Part shown: piece after piece, positions 10,540 to 21,772 of the stretch
Layout of the letters: each line of letters opens with the position of its first letter
Position numbering within the stretch: position 1 is the first letter of the stretch
NCBI GenBank assembly: GCA_036498905.1
Contig: DASYER010000143.1
Coordinates: 1-64,000, forward strand
DNA: 64,000 nucleotides
Direction of reading: 5' to 3'
Source of the DNA: DAIDKA01 sp036498905
Lineage (GTDB): Bacteria; Pseudomonadota; Gammaproteobacteria; Steroidobacterales; Steroidobacteraceae
The notes under the pieces: generated by a model
What the model saw: the letters and a program-made list of their open reading frames with translations, nothing else
What the model was told of the DNA's origin: nothing
Database searches by the model: none
Program-made: the position numbers and the translations under genes

Positions 10540-11973
10540 CTACAGGCGGATCCTCTGCCACGCACCGAGGCGCCAGCGGCCGAACAACACCGACCCCAGC
10601 ATCATGATGTACAGGACCACCGCGATCCACCCGCCGCGGGCCCCGTAGCCCAGTTGCGGCAGGAAATGCAGGAACCCGCCTCCCGGCGCGAACGTCAGGG
10701 CGTGCGCCAGCGGCACGAACAGGAACCAGGACAGCACCAGCACCAGCGCGCCCGGCACCAGCGCATCGCCCGCCCCGCGCAGGCACAGGCTGCTGCCGAT
10801 ATTGAGGCCGTCGAAGAACTGGTAGGCCGCCGCGAACCACAGCAGCCCCGCCGCCTCGCTTAACACCGCCGCCGTGGCCGTATCCTGCGAAGTCAGCAGC
10901 AGCGGCAACACCCAAGGACCGGCGAGCGCCAGCAACACGCCGATGCCCCCCATGAGGATCGCGGCCATGAAGACCACGTGGGTGCCGACCCGCATCGCCC
11001 AGGCACGGCTGCCCGCGCCGATCGATTGTCCGACCAGCGTCGTGCCGGCCTGCGCGACCCCCACGCCCGGCATATAGGCGATGGCGGTTGCGGCCATGAC
11101 CAGTTGGGTCGCCGCGCCGTCGATGGCCCCCAGTCGTACCTGCATGAGCTGGAACAGCGAAATCCCGATCAGGTCCGAGGCCCCCGTCAGTCCCATCGGG
11201 AACCCCAGGCGAAACTGCGCCCACAGCGCCGACCAGCGCGGGCGCCACATCAGATGCGTGCGGTATTCGCGCCGGTAGCGGGCCGACAGGAATACGACCA
11301 GCGTGCTCGCCAGGCCGATGCCCTGTGCGCAGGTTGATGCCCAGGCCGATCCGGCCACGCCCAGGCCCCAATCAAAGATGAATACCCTGTTCAGGATGGC
11401 GTTCACGCAGGTGATGATGAGGGTGATGACCACGGTCGTGCGTGGACGACCGATGCCGTTGAAGAAGCCCAGGGCGCCCCAGACCGCGACCCCCAGCGGC
11501 GCGCCGGCAACGCGCGGCAGCCAGAAGCGCGTAGCCGTAGCCTCGATCTCATGGCCGATGCCGAACGGGGCCAGGATGTAGTGGCTCGACAACGCCACGG
11601 CGAAGAACAGCGGCACCACGCACAGGATGCCCCACAGGCCCGACCAGGTCGCCTGGGCCGCCCGCACATAGCGTCCCGCGCCGTAGCACTGGGCGACGCT
11701 GGTCTGCACCGCCATGCCGCTGCCGGCCAGCAGCAAAACCACGGCCACCACCAGCCAGTTGACGGCTCCGACGGAGGCCAGTGCCGTCGTGGAGATATGG
11801 CCGATGAACCACAGGTCCGTGAGATTGAGGATGGTCTGCACCGCGCTGTTGGCCACCAGCGGCAACGCCAGCGCCAGCACCGCGCGCTTGTCGACCCGGG
11901 GCAGGCCCGCCGCATCCAGCCGCTGGGCCGGCAGAAGACTCGGTGACAGCTGTGATGGAGTCGGGGTATTCAT
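10540..11973 (-). CDS. MATE family efflux transporter
   Basis: 477-aa integral membrane protein with about 12 transmembrane helices in two homologous halves. It shows MATE/NorM-type motifs: LPLVANSAVQTILNLTDLWFIGH at the start of helix 1-2, and VGQSIGAGSRAWAMR in the second half. Such proteins export cationic drugs or metabolites using Na+ or H+ gradients; the substrate here is not predictable. It starts at an ATG 83 nt from the divergent glycogen phosphorylase gene, so the two share a regulatory region. Confidence 0.93.
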   Translation of the reverse strand: MNTPTPSQLSPSLLPAQRLDAAGLPRVDKRAVLALALPLVANSAVQTILNLTDLWFIGHISTTALASVGAVNWLVVAVVLLLAGSGMAVQTSVAQCYGAGRYVRAAQATWSGLWGILCVVPLFFAVALSSHYILAPFGIGHEIEATATRFWLPRVAGAPLGVAVWGALGFFNGIGRPRTTVVITLIITCVNAILNRVFIFDWGLGVAGSAWASTCAQGIGLASTLVVFLSARYRREYRTHLMWRPRWSALWAQFRLGFPMGLTGASDLIGISLFQLMQVRLGAIDGAATQLVMAATAIAYMPGVGVAQAGTTLVGQSIGAGSRAWAMRVGTHVVFMAAILMGGIGVLLALAGPWVLPLLLTSQDTATAAVLSEAAGLLWFAAAYQFFDGLNIGSSLCLRGAGDALVPGALVLVLSWFLFVPLAHALTFAPGGGFLHFLPQLGYGARGGWIAVVLYIMMLGSVLFGRWRLGAWQRIRL

Positions 11974-11985
11974 GGCCAGCCGCCA

Positions 11986-12019
11986 AGTATGCTTGGGTCC
12001 CGCACGAAACTTGCATACT
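11986..12019. promoter_or_regulatory. Inverted repeat in the MATE / glycogen phosphorylase promoter region
   Basis: AGTATGC and its exact inverse GCATACT are separated by 20 nt, placed between the divergent MATE (start 11973) and glgP (start 12057) genes. Each arm contains a CATACT that can serve as a -10 element for one direction. For glgP, TTGGGT (11993-11998) and TACTAT (12016-12021) are spaced 17 nt. The symmetry may therefore reflect back-to-back promoters or a shared operator. Confidence 0.4.
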
Positions 12020-12056
12020 ATTCTTTGCCGTTAAACGCCCAAGAGCACCCGTAACG

Positions 12057-14606
<2,550 letters not shown>

Positions 14607-14653
14607 GCCGGCTCCCTTGACGCCTCCGCTGACGGAGCATAGCTTGGCCGCGC

Positions 14654-14672
14654 CCCGCAGCGTTCGGGGCTG
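14654..14672 (+). other. Hairpin in the leader of the alcohol dehydrogenase gene
   Basis: GCCCCG ... CGGGGC forms a 6-bp GC stem with a 7-nt loop between glgP and the next gene. No T-run follows, so it is a weak terminator candidate at best. It ends just before the GGAGGAGAG ribosome-binding site of the gene starting at 14682, so it could modulate its translation. Confidence 0.35.
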
Positions 14673-14681
14673 GAGGAGAGC

Positions 14682-15728
14682 ATGCGCGCTGCGGTTTATC
14701 ACGGACGCCAGGACCTGCGTTTGGAGGATGTCCCCGAGCCCGTCACCCGACCGGGCCAGGTCAAGTTGCGGGTGCTGTACAACGGCATCTGCGGCAGCGA
14801 CCTGCACGAATACTATGACGGCCCGATAACGACCCGGACCAGCGAGCCGCATCCGCTGACCGGCGTGGTCAATCCGGTCATCATGGGTCACGAGCTATGC
14901 GGTGATGTGGTCGAAGTCGGCGCCGGCATCGAGGATCTGCGCATCGGTGACCGGGTCGCCGTCGAACCGGTCGAGACCTGCGGCCACTGCCTGTTCTGCT
15001 CAAGTGGTCAATACAACCACTGTGGCCTGCTGGCCTTTCACGGCTACAACCGCGACAGCGGCGGCCTCGCCCAGTACTCCGTCGTCAAACGCTCAATGGC
15101 ACACAAGCTTCCCGCTGGCATGAGCGGCATGCAGGGCGCGCTGGTGGAGCCGATGGCCATCGCCTGGCGCACCGCCGAGCGCTGTCAGCTGCAATCCGGC
15201 CAGACCGCCGTGATCCACGGCGGCGGTCCGATCGGGATCGGGGTGTACTTCACGTTGCGGCGACGCGGTGTCGATGTGATCTTCTCGGATCCCTCCCCCA
15301 CCCGGCGCGCCGTGCTGCGCGGCCTCGGTGTCAAACAACTGCTCGACCCGCGCGAGGTCGACGTGGTGTCGGCGGTCAAGGATCTGACCGGCGGTCGCGG
15401 TGCGCATGCCTCCGTCGATGCCGCCGGGGTGCCCGCGGCCTTTGATGCCGCGTTTCGCGGCACCCGTGTCGACGGCAATGTCGTGGTCGTCGCCATCCAC
15501 ACCCGGCCGTTGACCCTCGGCGCCATGGACATTCTGATGTCCGAAACCCGCGTGACCGGCGTCGCGCTGTCGTGCAATGCCTTCCCGTCGGTCATCGCCG
15601 AGATGGCCGCGGGCGCCTATCCCCAGGAGGGGTGGGTCGAGACCATTCCCTTCAGCGGCATCATCGAGCAGGGGTTCGAGCGCCTGCACCGCCAGGAAGG
15701 CACCAAGATTCTCGTGGAGGTGGCGTAG
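14682..15728 (+). CDS. Zinc-dependent 2,3-butanediol dehydrogenase-like alcohol dehydrogenase
   Basis: 348-aa medium-chain dehydrogenase. The catalytic zinc ligands are seen in NGICGSDLHEY (Cys, near residue 37) and GHELCGDVVEVG (His-Glu). The structural-zinc Cys cluster ETCGHCLFCSSGQYNHC is complete. The NAD(P) Rossmann motif is HGGGPIGIG. The insert PHPLTGVVNPVIMGHE is typical of (R,R)-butanediol/sorbitol-type dehydrogenases, so it should oxidise a secondary diol or polyol with NAD. A strong GGAGGAGAG precedes the ATG. The carotenoid oxygenase gene follows after 5 nt, suggesting a shared pathway. Confidence 0.9.
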   Translation: MRAAVYHGRQDLRLEDVPEPVTRPGQVKLRVLYNGICGSDLHEYYDGPITTRTSEPHPLTGVVNPVIMGHELCGDVVEVGAGIEDLRIGDRVAVEPVETCGHCLFCSSGQYNHCGLLAFHGYNRDSGGLAQYSVVKRSMAHKLPAGMSGMQGALVEPMAIAWRTAERCQLQSGQTAVIHGGGPIGIGVYFTLRRRGVDVIFSDPSPTRRAVLRGLGVKQLLDPREVDVVSAVKDLTGGRGAHASVDAAGVPAAFDAAFRGTRVDGNVVVVAIHTRPLTLGAMDILMSETRVTGVALSCNAFPSVIAEMAAGAYPQEGWVETIPFSGIIEQGFERLHRQEGTKILVEVA

Positions 15729-15733
15729 CTATC

Positions 15734-17200
15734 ATGGCCGTAACGTTTGGCAAGAACCCGATGTTCGGTGGCTTCGCGGGCCCGTTCCGCGGCGAAGTCG
15801 ATATCCGCGACTGCGAAGTCGAGGGCGAGATTCCGAGTGACATCGATGGCGCGTTCTACCGGGTCGGGCCGGATTTCCAGTACCCACCGAAGTTCGCGAA
15901 CAACATCCCATTCGATGGCGAAGGCAATGTCGCGATGTTCCGCATCGCAAACGGCCACGTCGATCTGCGCACCCGCTACGTCCGCACCCAGCGCTTCAAG
16001 GCGCAGGCGCAGGCGCGCAAGGCGCTGTTCGGCATGTACCGCAATCCGTACACCGACGATGAGGCGGTCAAGGGCCTCAGCCGCGGCACCGCGAACACGC
16101 ATGTGGTCTTTCACGCCGGCAAGCTGCTCGCGCTGAAGGAAGACAGTCCGCCGGTGCTCATGGACCCGGTGACGCTCGCGACGCTCGATGACTACCACAC
16201 CTTCGGCGGCAAGCTCACCAGCAGGACTTTTACGGCACACCCGAAGTTCGATCCCGAGACGGGTGAGATGATCGCGTACGGCTACGAGGCGCGCGGTGAG
16301 GCCAGCGATGATGTGGCAGTCTACGCCATTGACCGCAGCGGCCAGGTGACCTGGGAGGCGTGGATCAAGGTGCCCTACGTCGGCATGCTGCATGACTTCG
16401 CGGTCACGCAAACGCATATCGCATTCCTCGTCATCCCCATGGCGACCGATGTGCCGCAGATGAAGCGCGGCGGTGTGCACTTCGCGTGGAACCCGAATCT
16501 GCCGACCTGGCTGGGCGTCATGCGCCGCGGCGGCGACGGCAAGGACCTGCGCTGGTTCAAGGGACCCGAGCGCTGCGCCACGCATGTGATGGGCGCCTTC
16601 TCCGACGGCGAGCGCATCTTCATCGACATGGACATGGGCCTGAAGAACCAGTTTCCGTTCTTCCCGAACACCAACGGCGAGCCGTGGGATCGCCAGGCCG
16701 CCGAAGGACGCGTGACGCGGCTGTCGGTGGACCTGTCGAAGAAGCACATCGACTCCTACGACATGGAAATCCTGTTTCCGCGTGAAGTCGGGATCCTGCC
16801 GCGGCAGGATGACCGTTATCACACGCTGCACTATCGCTACGGCTTCATGCCGACCATCGATTTCACCAAACCCATCGATGAGCGTCTCGCCAATGCGCCG
16901 ACGCGCCCGGTGAACTGCTATACGAAGTTCGACGTGCAGACACGGCAGACCTCGACGTTCTATGTCGGCAATGCCTCCAGCCTGCAGGAGTGCTGCTTCG
17001 TGCCGCGCTCGGCCGGTGCCCCCGAAGGCGACGGTTACCTGCTCGGAATCTCCAACGTGCTGCTGGAGGGGCGCTCGAACCTGGTCGTGGTCGATACGCA
17101 GCACATGGAGGACGGCGCGGTCGCGACCGTGAAACTGCCATTCCGATTGAATCAGGGCATCCACGGCTGGTGGGTGCCCGGCAAAGACTTAGAAATATAA
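15734..17200 (+). CDS. Carotenoid / lignostilbene cleavage oxygenase
   Basis: 488-aa member of the RPE65/carotenoid cleavage oxygenase family. These are non-haem Fe(II) enzymes that split conjugated alkene bonds in carotenoids or stilbenes. The four candidate iron-binding histidines are present: His169 (TAHPKF), His220 (MLHDF), His284 (CATHVMGAF) and His477 (IHGWW). The ATG at 15734 is 5 nt after the dehydrogenase stop; in-frame codons further upstream lie within that gene. With a diol dehydrogenase before it and an aromatic-acid-like MFS carrier after it, cleavage of a lignin-derived stilbene is more likely than carotenoid processing, but the substrate is inferred. Confidence 0.9.
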   Translation: MAVTFGKNPMFGGFAGPFRGEVDIRDCEVEGEIPSDIDGAFYRVGPDFQYPPKFANNIPFDGEGNVAMFRIANGHVDLRTRYVRTQRFKAQAQARKALFGMYRNPYTDDEAVKGLSRGTANTHVVFHAGKLLALKEDSPPVLMDPVTLATLDDYHTFGGKLTSRTFTAHPKFDPETGEMIAYGYEARGEASDDVAVYAIDRSGQVTWEAWIKVPYVGMLHDFAVTQTHIAFLVIPMATDVPQMKRGGVHFAWNPNLPTWLGVMRRGGDGKDLRWFKGPERCATHVMGAFSDGERIFIDMDMGLKNQFPFFPNTNGEPWDRQAAEGRVTRLSVDLSKKHIDSYDMEILFPREVGILPRQDDRYHTLHYRYGFMPTIDFTKPIDERLANAPTRPVNCYTKFDVQTRQTSTFYVGNASSLQECCFVPRSAGAPEGDGYLLGISNVLLEGRSNLVVVDTQHMEDGAVATVKLPFRLNQGIHGWWVPGKDLEI

Positions 17201-17215
17201 GAGGGGATCGATCCA

Positions 17216-18505
17216 ATGACACCGAAGGCGGCCTATGAGATCCGGATGATCGGCGTATTGACGCTGATGTTCGGCTTCGTGTTCTTCGACCGCAACGCCA
17301 TGGGCAACCTGGCGCCGTTCATCACCACATCTTTGCATCTGACCAATGGGCAGATAGGCGCCCTGTCCTCCGGGCTGTCGATCTGCTGGGCCATTTCCGG
17401 CTTCGCGGTCGGCACGCTGTCGGATGCGCTCGGGCGGCGCAAGTCCATCCTGCTGATCACCGTCGTGATCTTCTCGGTGTGCTCCGTGCTTTCCGGGTTG
17501 GCGCCCTCGTTCGGCGTACTGCTGGCTTCGCGCATGCTGATGGGCCTGGCCGAAGGGCCGATCCTGCCCATCGCCCAGTCGCTCGTGGTGCTCGAGTCCT
17601 CCGAATCACGCCGCGGCTTCAACATGGGCGTGATGCAGAACCTCGGCAGCAACCTCATCGGTTCGTTCGCCGGTCCCGTCATTCTCACGGTGCTCGCGGA
17701 ATACTTCAGCTGGCGCGGCGCCTTCTTCGTGGCGGCCGTACCGGGGCTGATCTGCGCCGCACTGGTATGGCTGTATGTCCGCGAGCCTGCCAAGGATGCC
17801 CAGGTTGCCGTGGCCGATGTCGATCCGGGGGTGCACGTGGCAGCGCGGCCCACCACCGCCGCCTCGACCCTCGCGCAGGCGATGGGCTATCGCAATATGT
17901 GGATCTGCATCCTGCTCAGCATCGTGATGGTGCCGTGGATGATCCTCGGCTGGACCTTCCTGCCGACAATCTATGGCAGCCTGCGGCACCTCTCCCACAG
18001 CGAGACCTCGTGGCTGGTCGGCGCGCTCGGCATTTCGGCGGCGGTGTTCGCCTTCATCGTGCCCGGCCTGTCGGACCGCTTCGGCCGCAAGCCGATCATG
18101 ATCATCTTCACCTTCATCGGCATCTTCTATCCGATCGCGGCGCTGTACTACCAGGGCTCCTCATGGATGCTCGCCGCGCTGGTATTCCTCGGCTGGTCGG
18201 CGAGCGGCACCTTTCCGCTGTTCATGGCGACCATTCCGTCCGAGACCATTCCCTCGCGCTATGTCGCGACGACGCTGGGCCTGGTGATGGGACTGGGCGA
18301 ACTGATCGGCGGCGGCCTCGTTCCGTGGCTGTCGGGCCGGGTCGCGGACTACTACAACAACCTGGCCGTGACGATGTGGATCGCCTCGGGACTCGCCGTG
18401 ATCGCAACGGTGCTCACGCTGTTCCTGGTGGAGACCGCGCCGGTAAAGGTTGCCGCGCTGCGCAAGCAGGCACTGAGCGCCGGGGCCCGCACCGTACCTG
18501 CATGA
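17216..18505 (+). CDS. MFS transporter (anion:cation symporter-like)
   Basis: 429-aa protein with 12 predicted transmembrane helices. The conserved loop 2-3 motif is GTLSDALGRRKS and the loop 8-9 counterpart is GLSDRFGRKP. FFDRNAMGNLAPFI in the first helix resembles the ACS/phthalate-permease branch that carries organic and aromatic acids. It lies 16 nt after the carotenoid oxygenase with AGAGGGGA as ribosome-binding site, so it probably imports the substrate of that pathway. The next gene begins 4 nt later. Confidence 0.9.
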   Translation: MTPKAAYEIRMIGVLTLMFGFVFFDRNAMGNLAPFITTSLHLTNGQIGALSSGLSICWAISGFAVGTLSDALGRRKSILLITVVIFSVCSVLSGLAPSFGVLLASRMLMGLAEGPILPIAQSLVVLESSESRRGFNMGVMQNLGSNLIGSFAGPVILTVLAEYFSWRGAFFVAAVPGLICAALVWLYVREPAKDAQVAVADVDPGVHVAARPTTAASTLAQAMGYRNMWICILLSIVMVPWMILGWTFLPTIYGSLRHLSHSETSWLVGALGISAAVFAFIVPGLSDRFGRKPIMIIFTFIGIFYPIAALYYQGSSWMLAALVFLGWSASGTFPLFMATIPSETIPSRYVATTLGLVMGLGELIGGGLVPWLSGRVADYYNNLAVTMWIASGLAVIATVLTLFLVETAPVKVAALRKQALSAGARTVPA

Positions 18506-18508
18506 CCC

Positions 18509-20026
18509 ATGGACCGGCCGCACGGACCTGATCTGCTCGACCAGGCCTTCACCCGCGCGGCCGGTGCCTCGCTGGTGGCCGGCAACAGCGTGCGGCTGCT
18601 ACAGGACGGGGCCGGCAACTATCCCGAGTGGCTGCGTGCGATCGGCGCCGCCCAGCGGCATGTGTGTTTTGAAAACTTCATTTTCTACGAGGATGAAGTC
18701 GGTGCGGAATTTGCCGCCGCGCTCATTGAACGGGCGGGCGCGGGTATCGAGGTGCGCCTCAACTACGACTGGCTGGGGTGCTTTGGCAAGGCCTCTCGGC
18801 ATTTCTGGCGTCCGCTGCTCGATGCCGGCGTGCGGGTACGCTGTTTCAATCCGCCGCGCACTGCCCATCCCATCCGCTGGCTGCAGCGTGATCATCGCAA
18901 GCTGCTCGCCGTCGACGGCGAGGTGGGATTCATCACCGGCCTGTGCGTTGGCAAGCACTGGCGTGGCGATGCCGCGCGCGGTATCGCGCCCTGGCGCGAT
19001 ACGGGGGTGGAGATCCGCGGGCCGGCGCTGGGCGAAATCGAGAAGGCGTTCGCCGAAGTGTGGGACCGCAGCGAACCGCTGGTCGGGACGAACGGGACGC
19101 TCGCCCCCACCGCCTTCGAACCCTTCACTCCGCCGCCGCGGCCGCTCACCACGGCGGGCACAGTCGCCGTACGCATTGTCGCCACCGCGCCTGGCACGCT
19201 GGCCGTATTGCGCCTGGACCAGCTGATCGCGGCGGCGGCACGCCGCACGCTGTGGCTCACGGACGCGTACTTCGCCGGCATCCCGCCCTATATTCAGGCG
19301 CTGCGCGCCGCCGCCCTGGACGGGGTCGACGTGCGGCTGCTGGTGCCCGGCGCCTCAGACATCTCGATACTGCGGCCGCTGTCACAGGCGGGCTATCGGC
19401 CCCTGCTCGAAGGCGGCGTGCGTGTATTTGAATGGAAAGGCTCGATGCTGCACGCCAAAACCGCCGTGGCCGATGGTCGTTGGGCGCGCGTCGGGTCCAG
19501 CAATCTGAATATTGCCAGCTGGGTCGGAAACTATGAGCTGGATGCGCTGGTCGAAGATGAAGGCTTTGCGACCCAGATGGAACAGATGTTCGAAGCAGAC
19601 ATCGCGCAATCCACGGAGATCGTGCTGCGCCGCGAGCGTCGGCGGCTGCGTCGCCGACGCCGCCAAGAGGAGCAGGCGGCGCTGGCGCCGGAGGGACCCG
19701 AAGGACGCAGCGGCGGAGCCAGCCGCGCCGCGGCGGGCGCGTTGCGGCTCGGACGCACGGTCGGTGCGGCGCTGACCGAGCAGCGCGTGCTCGCCACCAC
19801 CGAGGCCAAGATCGTCGCCGTCGTAGCCGTCGTCGCCCTGCTGCTCGCCATCTGCATCGTCATCTGGCCGTGGGTCGCGGCGGTGCCGGTGGCGCTGTTT
19901 CTGGCCTGGGCGTCACTGGTGCTGTTCACCCGCGCCGCCTCACTGCGCCGCGAACGCCAGCGGCAGGGTCTGCCCACAGCACGAATCGCTCGTACTGCGA
20001 CTCAGCCCAAAGGCGAGGCGCGGTGA
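18509..20026 (+). CDS. Phospholipase D / cardiolipin synthase-like protein
   Basis: 505-aa protein with two complete HKD motifs: His129-x-Lys131-x4-Asp136 (DHRKLLAVD) and His315-x-Lys317-x4-Asp322 (LHAKTAVAD). This is the cardiolipin synthase/phospholipase D arrangement that transfers phosphatidyl groups. An unusual C-terminal extension follows the second HKD domain: a highly basic RRERRRLRRRRRQEEQ stretch, then two hydrophobic helices (about 430-475). Cardiolipin synthases normally carry their membrane helices at the N terminus, so this one is reversed. The stop overlaps the next gene's GTG start by 4 nt. Confidence 0.88.
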   Translation: MDRPHGPDLLDQAFTRAAGASLVAGNSVRLLQDGAGNYPEWLRAIGAAQRHVCFENFIFYEDEVGAEFAAALIERAGAGIEVRLNYDWLGCFGKASRHFWRPLLDAGVRVRCFNPPRTAHPIRWLQRDHRKLLAVDGEVGFITGLCVGKHWRGDAARGIAPWRDTGVEIRGPALGEIEKAFAEVWDRSEPLVGTNGTLAPTAFEPFTPPPRPLTTAGTVAVRIVATAPGTLAVLRLDQLIAAAARRTLWLTDAYFAGIPPYIQALRAAALDGVDVRLLVPGASDISILRPLSQAGYRPLLEGGVRVFEWKGSMLHAKTAVADGRWARVGSSNLNIASWVGNYELDALVEDEGFATQMEQMFEADIAQSTEIVLRRERRRLRRRRRQEEQAALAPEGPEGRSGGASRAAAGALRLGRTVGAALTEQRVLATTEAKIVAVVAVVALLLAICIVIWPWVAAVPVALFLAWASLVLFTRAASLRRERQRQGLPTARIARTATQPKGEAR

Positions 20027-21468
20027 GCACGGGGATCACGATCAGGCGCCGCGACTTCTGCAAGACAACGCTGATCGGTGGAGCTTTGGCGCTCCTGCCG
20101 GTCGGCCTGCGCAGTTTCGGCGCCGAGCCGTCGGTGGTCTCCGCAGCGGCCGCGAAGGATCTTGCCGGACGCCTGCGTGGCCGCCTCATTACCAGTGCCG
20201 ATCCTGACTACGATCAGGCACGGCGGATCTGGAACCGCAGTTTCAATCGCCGACCGGCACTGATCGCCCAATGCGCGGGGGCCGCGGATGTGACGCGCTG
20301 CATTGAGTTTGCGCGTGAGCGGGAGCTGCTCGTCGCGGTACGCGGAGGCGGACACAGTTTCGCGGGCTACTCAACCTGCGACGGCGGCCTCGTCATCGAT
20401 CTGTCGCCCATGCGCGGCGTGCGGGTGGATCCGTTTGCAAAGACCGCCCGGGTTGCCGGCGGTGCCTGGAACCGTGATCTGGACTGGGAAGCGCAGCAGT
20501 ACGGATTGGCCACGCCGATGGGAAGGGTCGGAAACACCGGTGTCGGTGGCCTCACCCTGGGGGGCGGATACGGGCGACTATCCCGCCTCTACGGACTCGC
20601 CTGCGACAATGTGCTGGCGGCAGATCTGATCAGCGCCGACGGAAAACTGTTGCGGATAAGCGCGGCTGAAAATCCTGATCTGCTGTGGGCCTTGCGCGGC
20701 GGCGGTGGCAATTTCGGAGTCGTGACCTCGTTCGAATACCGGCTGCACCCGGTGGGCCCCGAGGTCCTTGCAGGTTACCTCACCTATGAACCCACGCAGA
20801 TGCGCGCGGTGCTGGAACAATACGCACAGGTCTGTGCACGAGCTCCGCGTGAACTGGCGCTCGATCTGGCGATGCACACCGACGCGACGGGTGCGCGCAG
20901 ACCGCTGATGCTGTTCTGCTTTATCGGCGACCCAAACAAGGGCAGGAAGCTGCTGGACGCCATCCATACCGCGACCAAGCCTGTTACCGATGACGTTCGT
21001 CCCCGCGACTACCGGCAGCTGCAGGGCGCGCAGGATGGGCCAGCCCTATCCGATACCGCGGAGTACGCGAAGACGGCGCATGTGCCGAGTGTCACGCCGC
21101 AGCTGATCGAGGCACTGCTGCAGGAACACGCGGTCGACATCGCGCTAAGTCTCAGCGGCGGCGCCGTGGCCGATATCGATCCCGGCGGTAGCGCCGTAGC
21201 CCATCGGCGCGAACCTTTTCTGATGGAGATCTCTACCGAGTGGCAGGATTTGAGCCAGAGTGAGGCAAAGCGTGCCCAGCTTCATGGCGTATGGGACCGG
21301 CTGGTGCCATTCACCCGCGGTTTCTACGGCAACCTCACGGTCGCCGATCAGAAGGCGGTCGATGACAACTACGGCGCCAACATCACCAGGCTGATGCGGA
21401 TCAAGAGGCGCTACGATCCGGGCAACTTCTTCCGCCTGAATGCGAACATTCGCCCGGCTTTACTTTGA
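20023..21468 (+). CDS. Tat-exported FAD-dependent oxidoreductase (BBE/PCMH type)
   Basis: 481-aa flavoprotein of the berberine-bridge/glucooligosaccharide oxidase class. The FAD-binding PCMH domain holds RGGGHSFAGYS, whose His is the usual 8-alpha-FAD attachment site. It continues with GVGGLTLGGGYG, and a BBE segment (DDNYGANITRLMRIKRRYDPGNFF split across the C terminus) closes the protein. The second, cysteinyl FAD link seen in bicovalent members is absent: the corresponding stretch RVGNTGVGG has no Cys. A twin-arginine signal (RRRDFCK) and hydrophobic core indicate Tat export. GTG at 20023 is taken as start because of the signal peptide and the GTGA overlap with the PLD gene. Substrate unknown. 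Confidence 0.88.
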   Translation: MSTGITIRRRDFCKTTLIGGALALLPVGLRSFGAEPSVVSAAAAKDLAGRLRGRLITSADPDYDQARRIWNRSFNRRPALIAQCAGAADVTRCIEFARERELLVAVRGGGHSFAGYSTCDGGLVIDLSPMRGVRVDPFAKTARVAGGAWNRDLDWEAQQYGLATPMGRVGNTGVGGLTLGGGYGRLSRLYGLACDNVLAADLISADGKLLRISAAENPDLLWALRGGGGNFGVVTSFEYRLHPVGPEVLAGYLTYEPTQMRAVLEQYAQVCARAPRELALDLAMHTDATGARRPLMLFCFIGDPNKGRKLLDAIHTATKPVTDDVRPRDYRQLQGAQDGPALSDTAEYAKTAHVPSVTPQLIEALLQEHAVDIALSLSGGAVADIDPGGSAVAHRREPFLMEISTEWQDLSQSEAKRAQLHGVWDRLVPFTRGFYGNLTVADQKAVDDNYGANITRLMRIKRRYDPGNFFRLNANIRPALL

Positions 21469-21663
21469 CGGCCTGATGAAAGGATTGGGAGCGTCAGGAG
21501 TAAATTCCTCCGCGTCGTCATCAAACCCCTCATCGACGATGTCGATATCAGGTGTCTTGCTGTCCTTACCGAGTTCGCGCTCGAGGTCGGCGCTTTTGGT
21601 GAAGAACGGCTTGCCCTCCACCTTCGGCGTCCAGGCGCCGTCCTTCTTGCCTTGCTCTGCCAT
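21460..21663 (-). CDS. Small acidic protein of unknown function
   Basis: 67-aa soluble protein beginning MAEQGKKDGAW. It has a basic N-terminal third and a very acidic C-terminal half (DIVDEGFDDDAEEF) and ends in Pro-rich NPFIRPSK. No domain is recognised. AGGAG lies about 8 nt before the ATG at 21663, which supports this start over one 14 codons upstream. The 3' end overlaps the convergent FAD-oxidase gene by 9 nt. The charge profile suggests a nucleic-acid- or protein-binding accessory protein, but that is only a guess. Confidence 0.6.
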   Translation of the reverse strand: MAEQGKKDGAWTPKVEGKPFFTKSADLERELGKDSKTPDIDIVDEGFDDDAEEFTPDAPNPFIRPSK

Positions 21664-21772
21664 GCCCTGCTCCTGATGAGTGGTCTGCCGGAGCACTGTA
21701 GGCACGGTTCATGGCCGCGGAAGTCAGTGCGCACCTACACTTTGCCTCCGTGCGCGGACTACGCGCGGGCGA

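Noticed and set aside
14654..14672. Intrinsic terminator after glgP
   Set aside because: The hairpin is GC-rich but lacks any T-tract and abuts the next ribosome-binding site; kept only as a hairpin.
15617..17164. 515-codon open frame on the minus strand opposite the carotenoid oxygenase
   Set aside because: Antisense shadow; no start signal or recognisable motif, while the plus-strand protein has all four candidate iron-ligand histidines.
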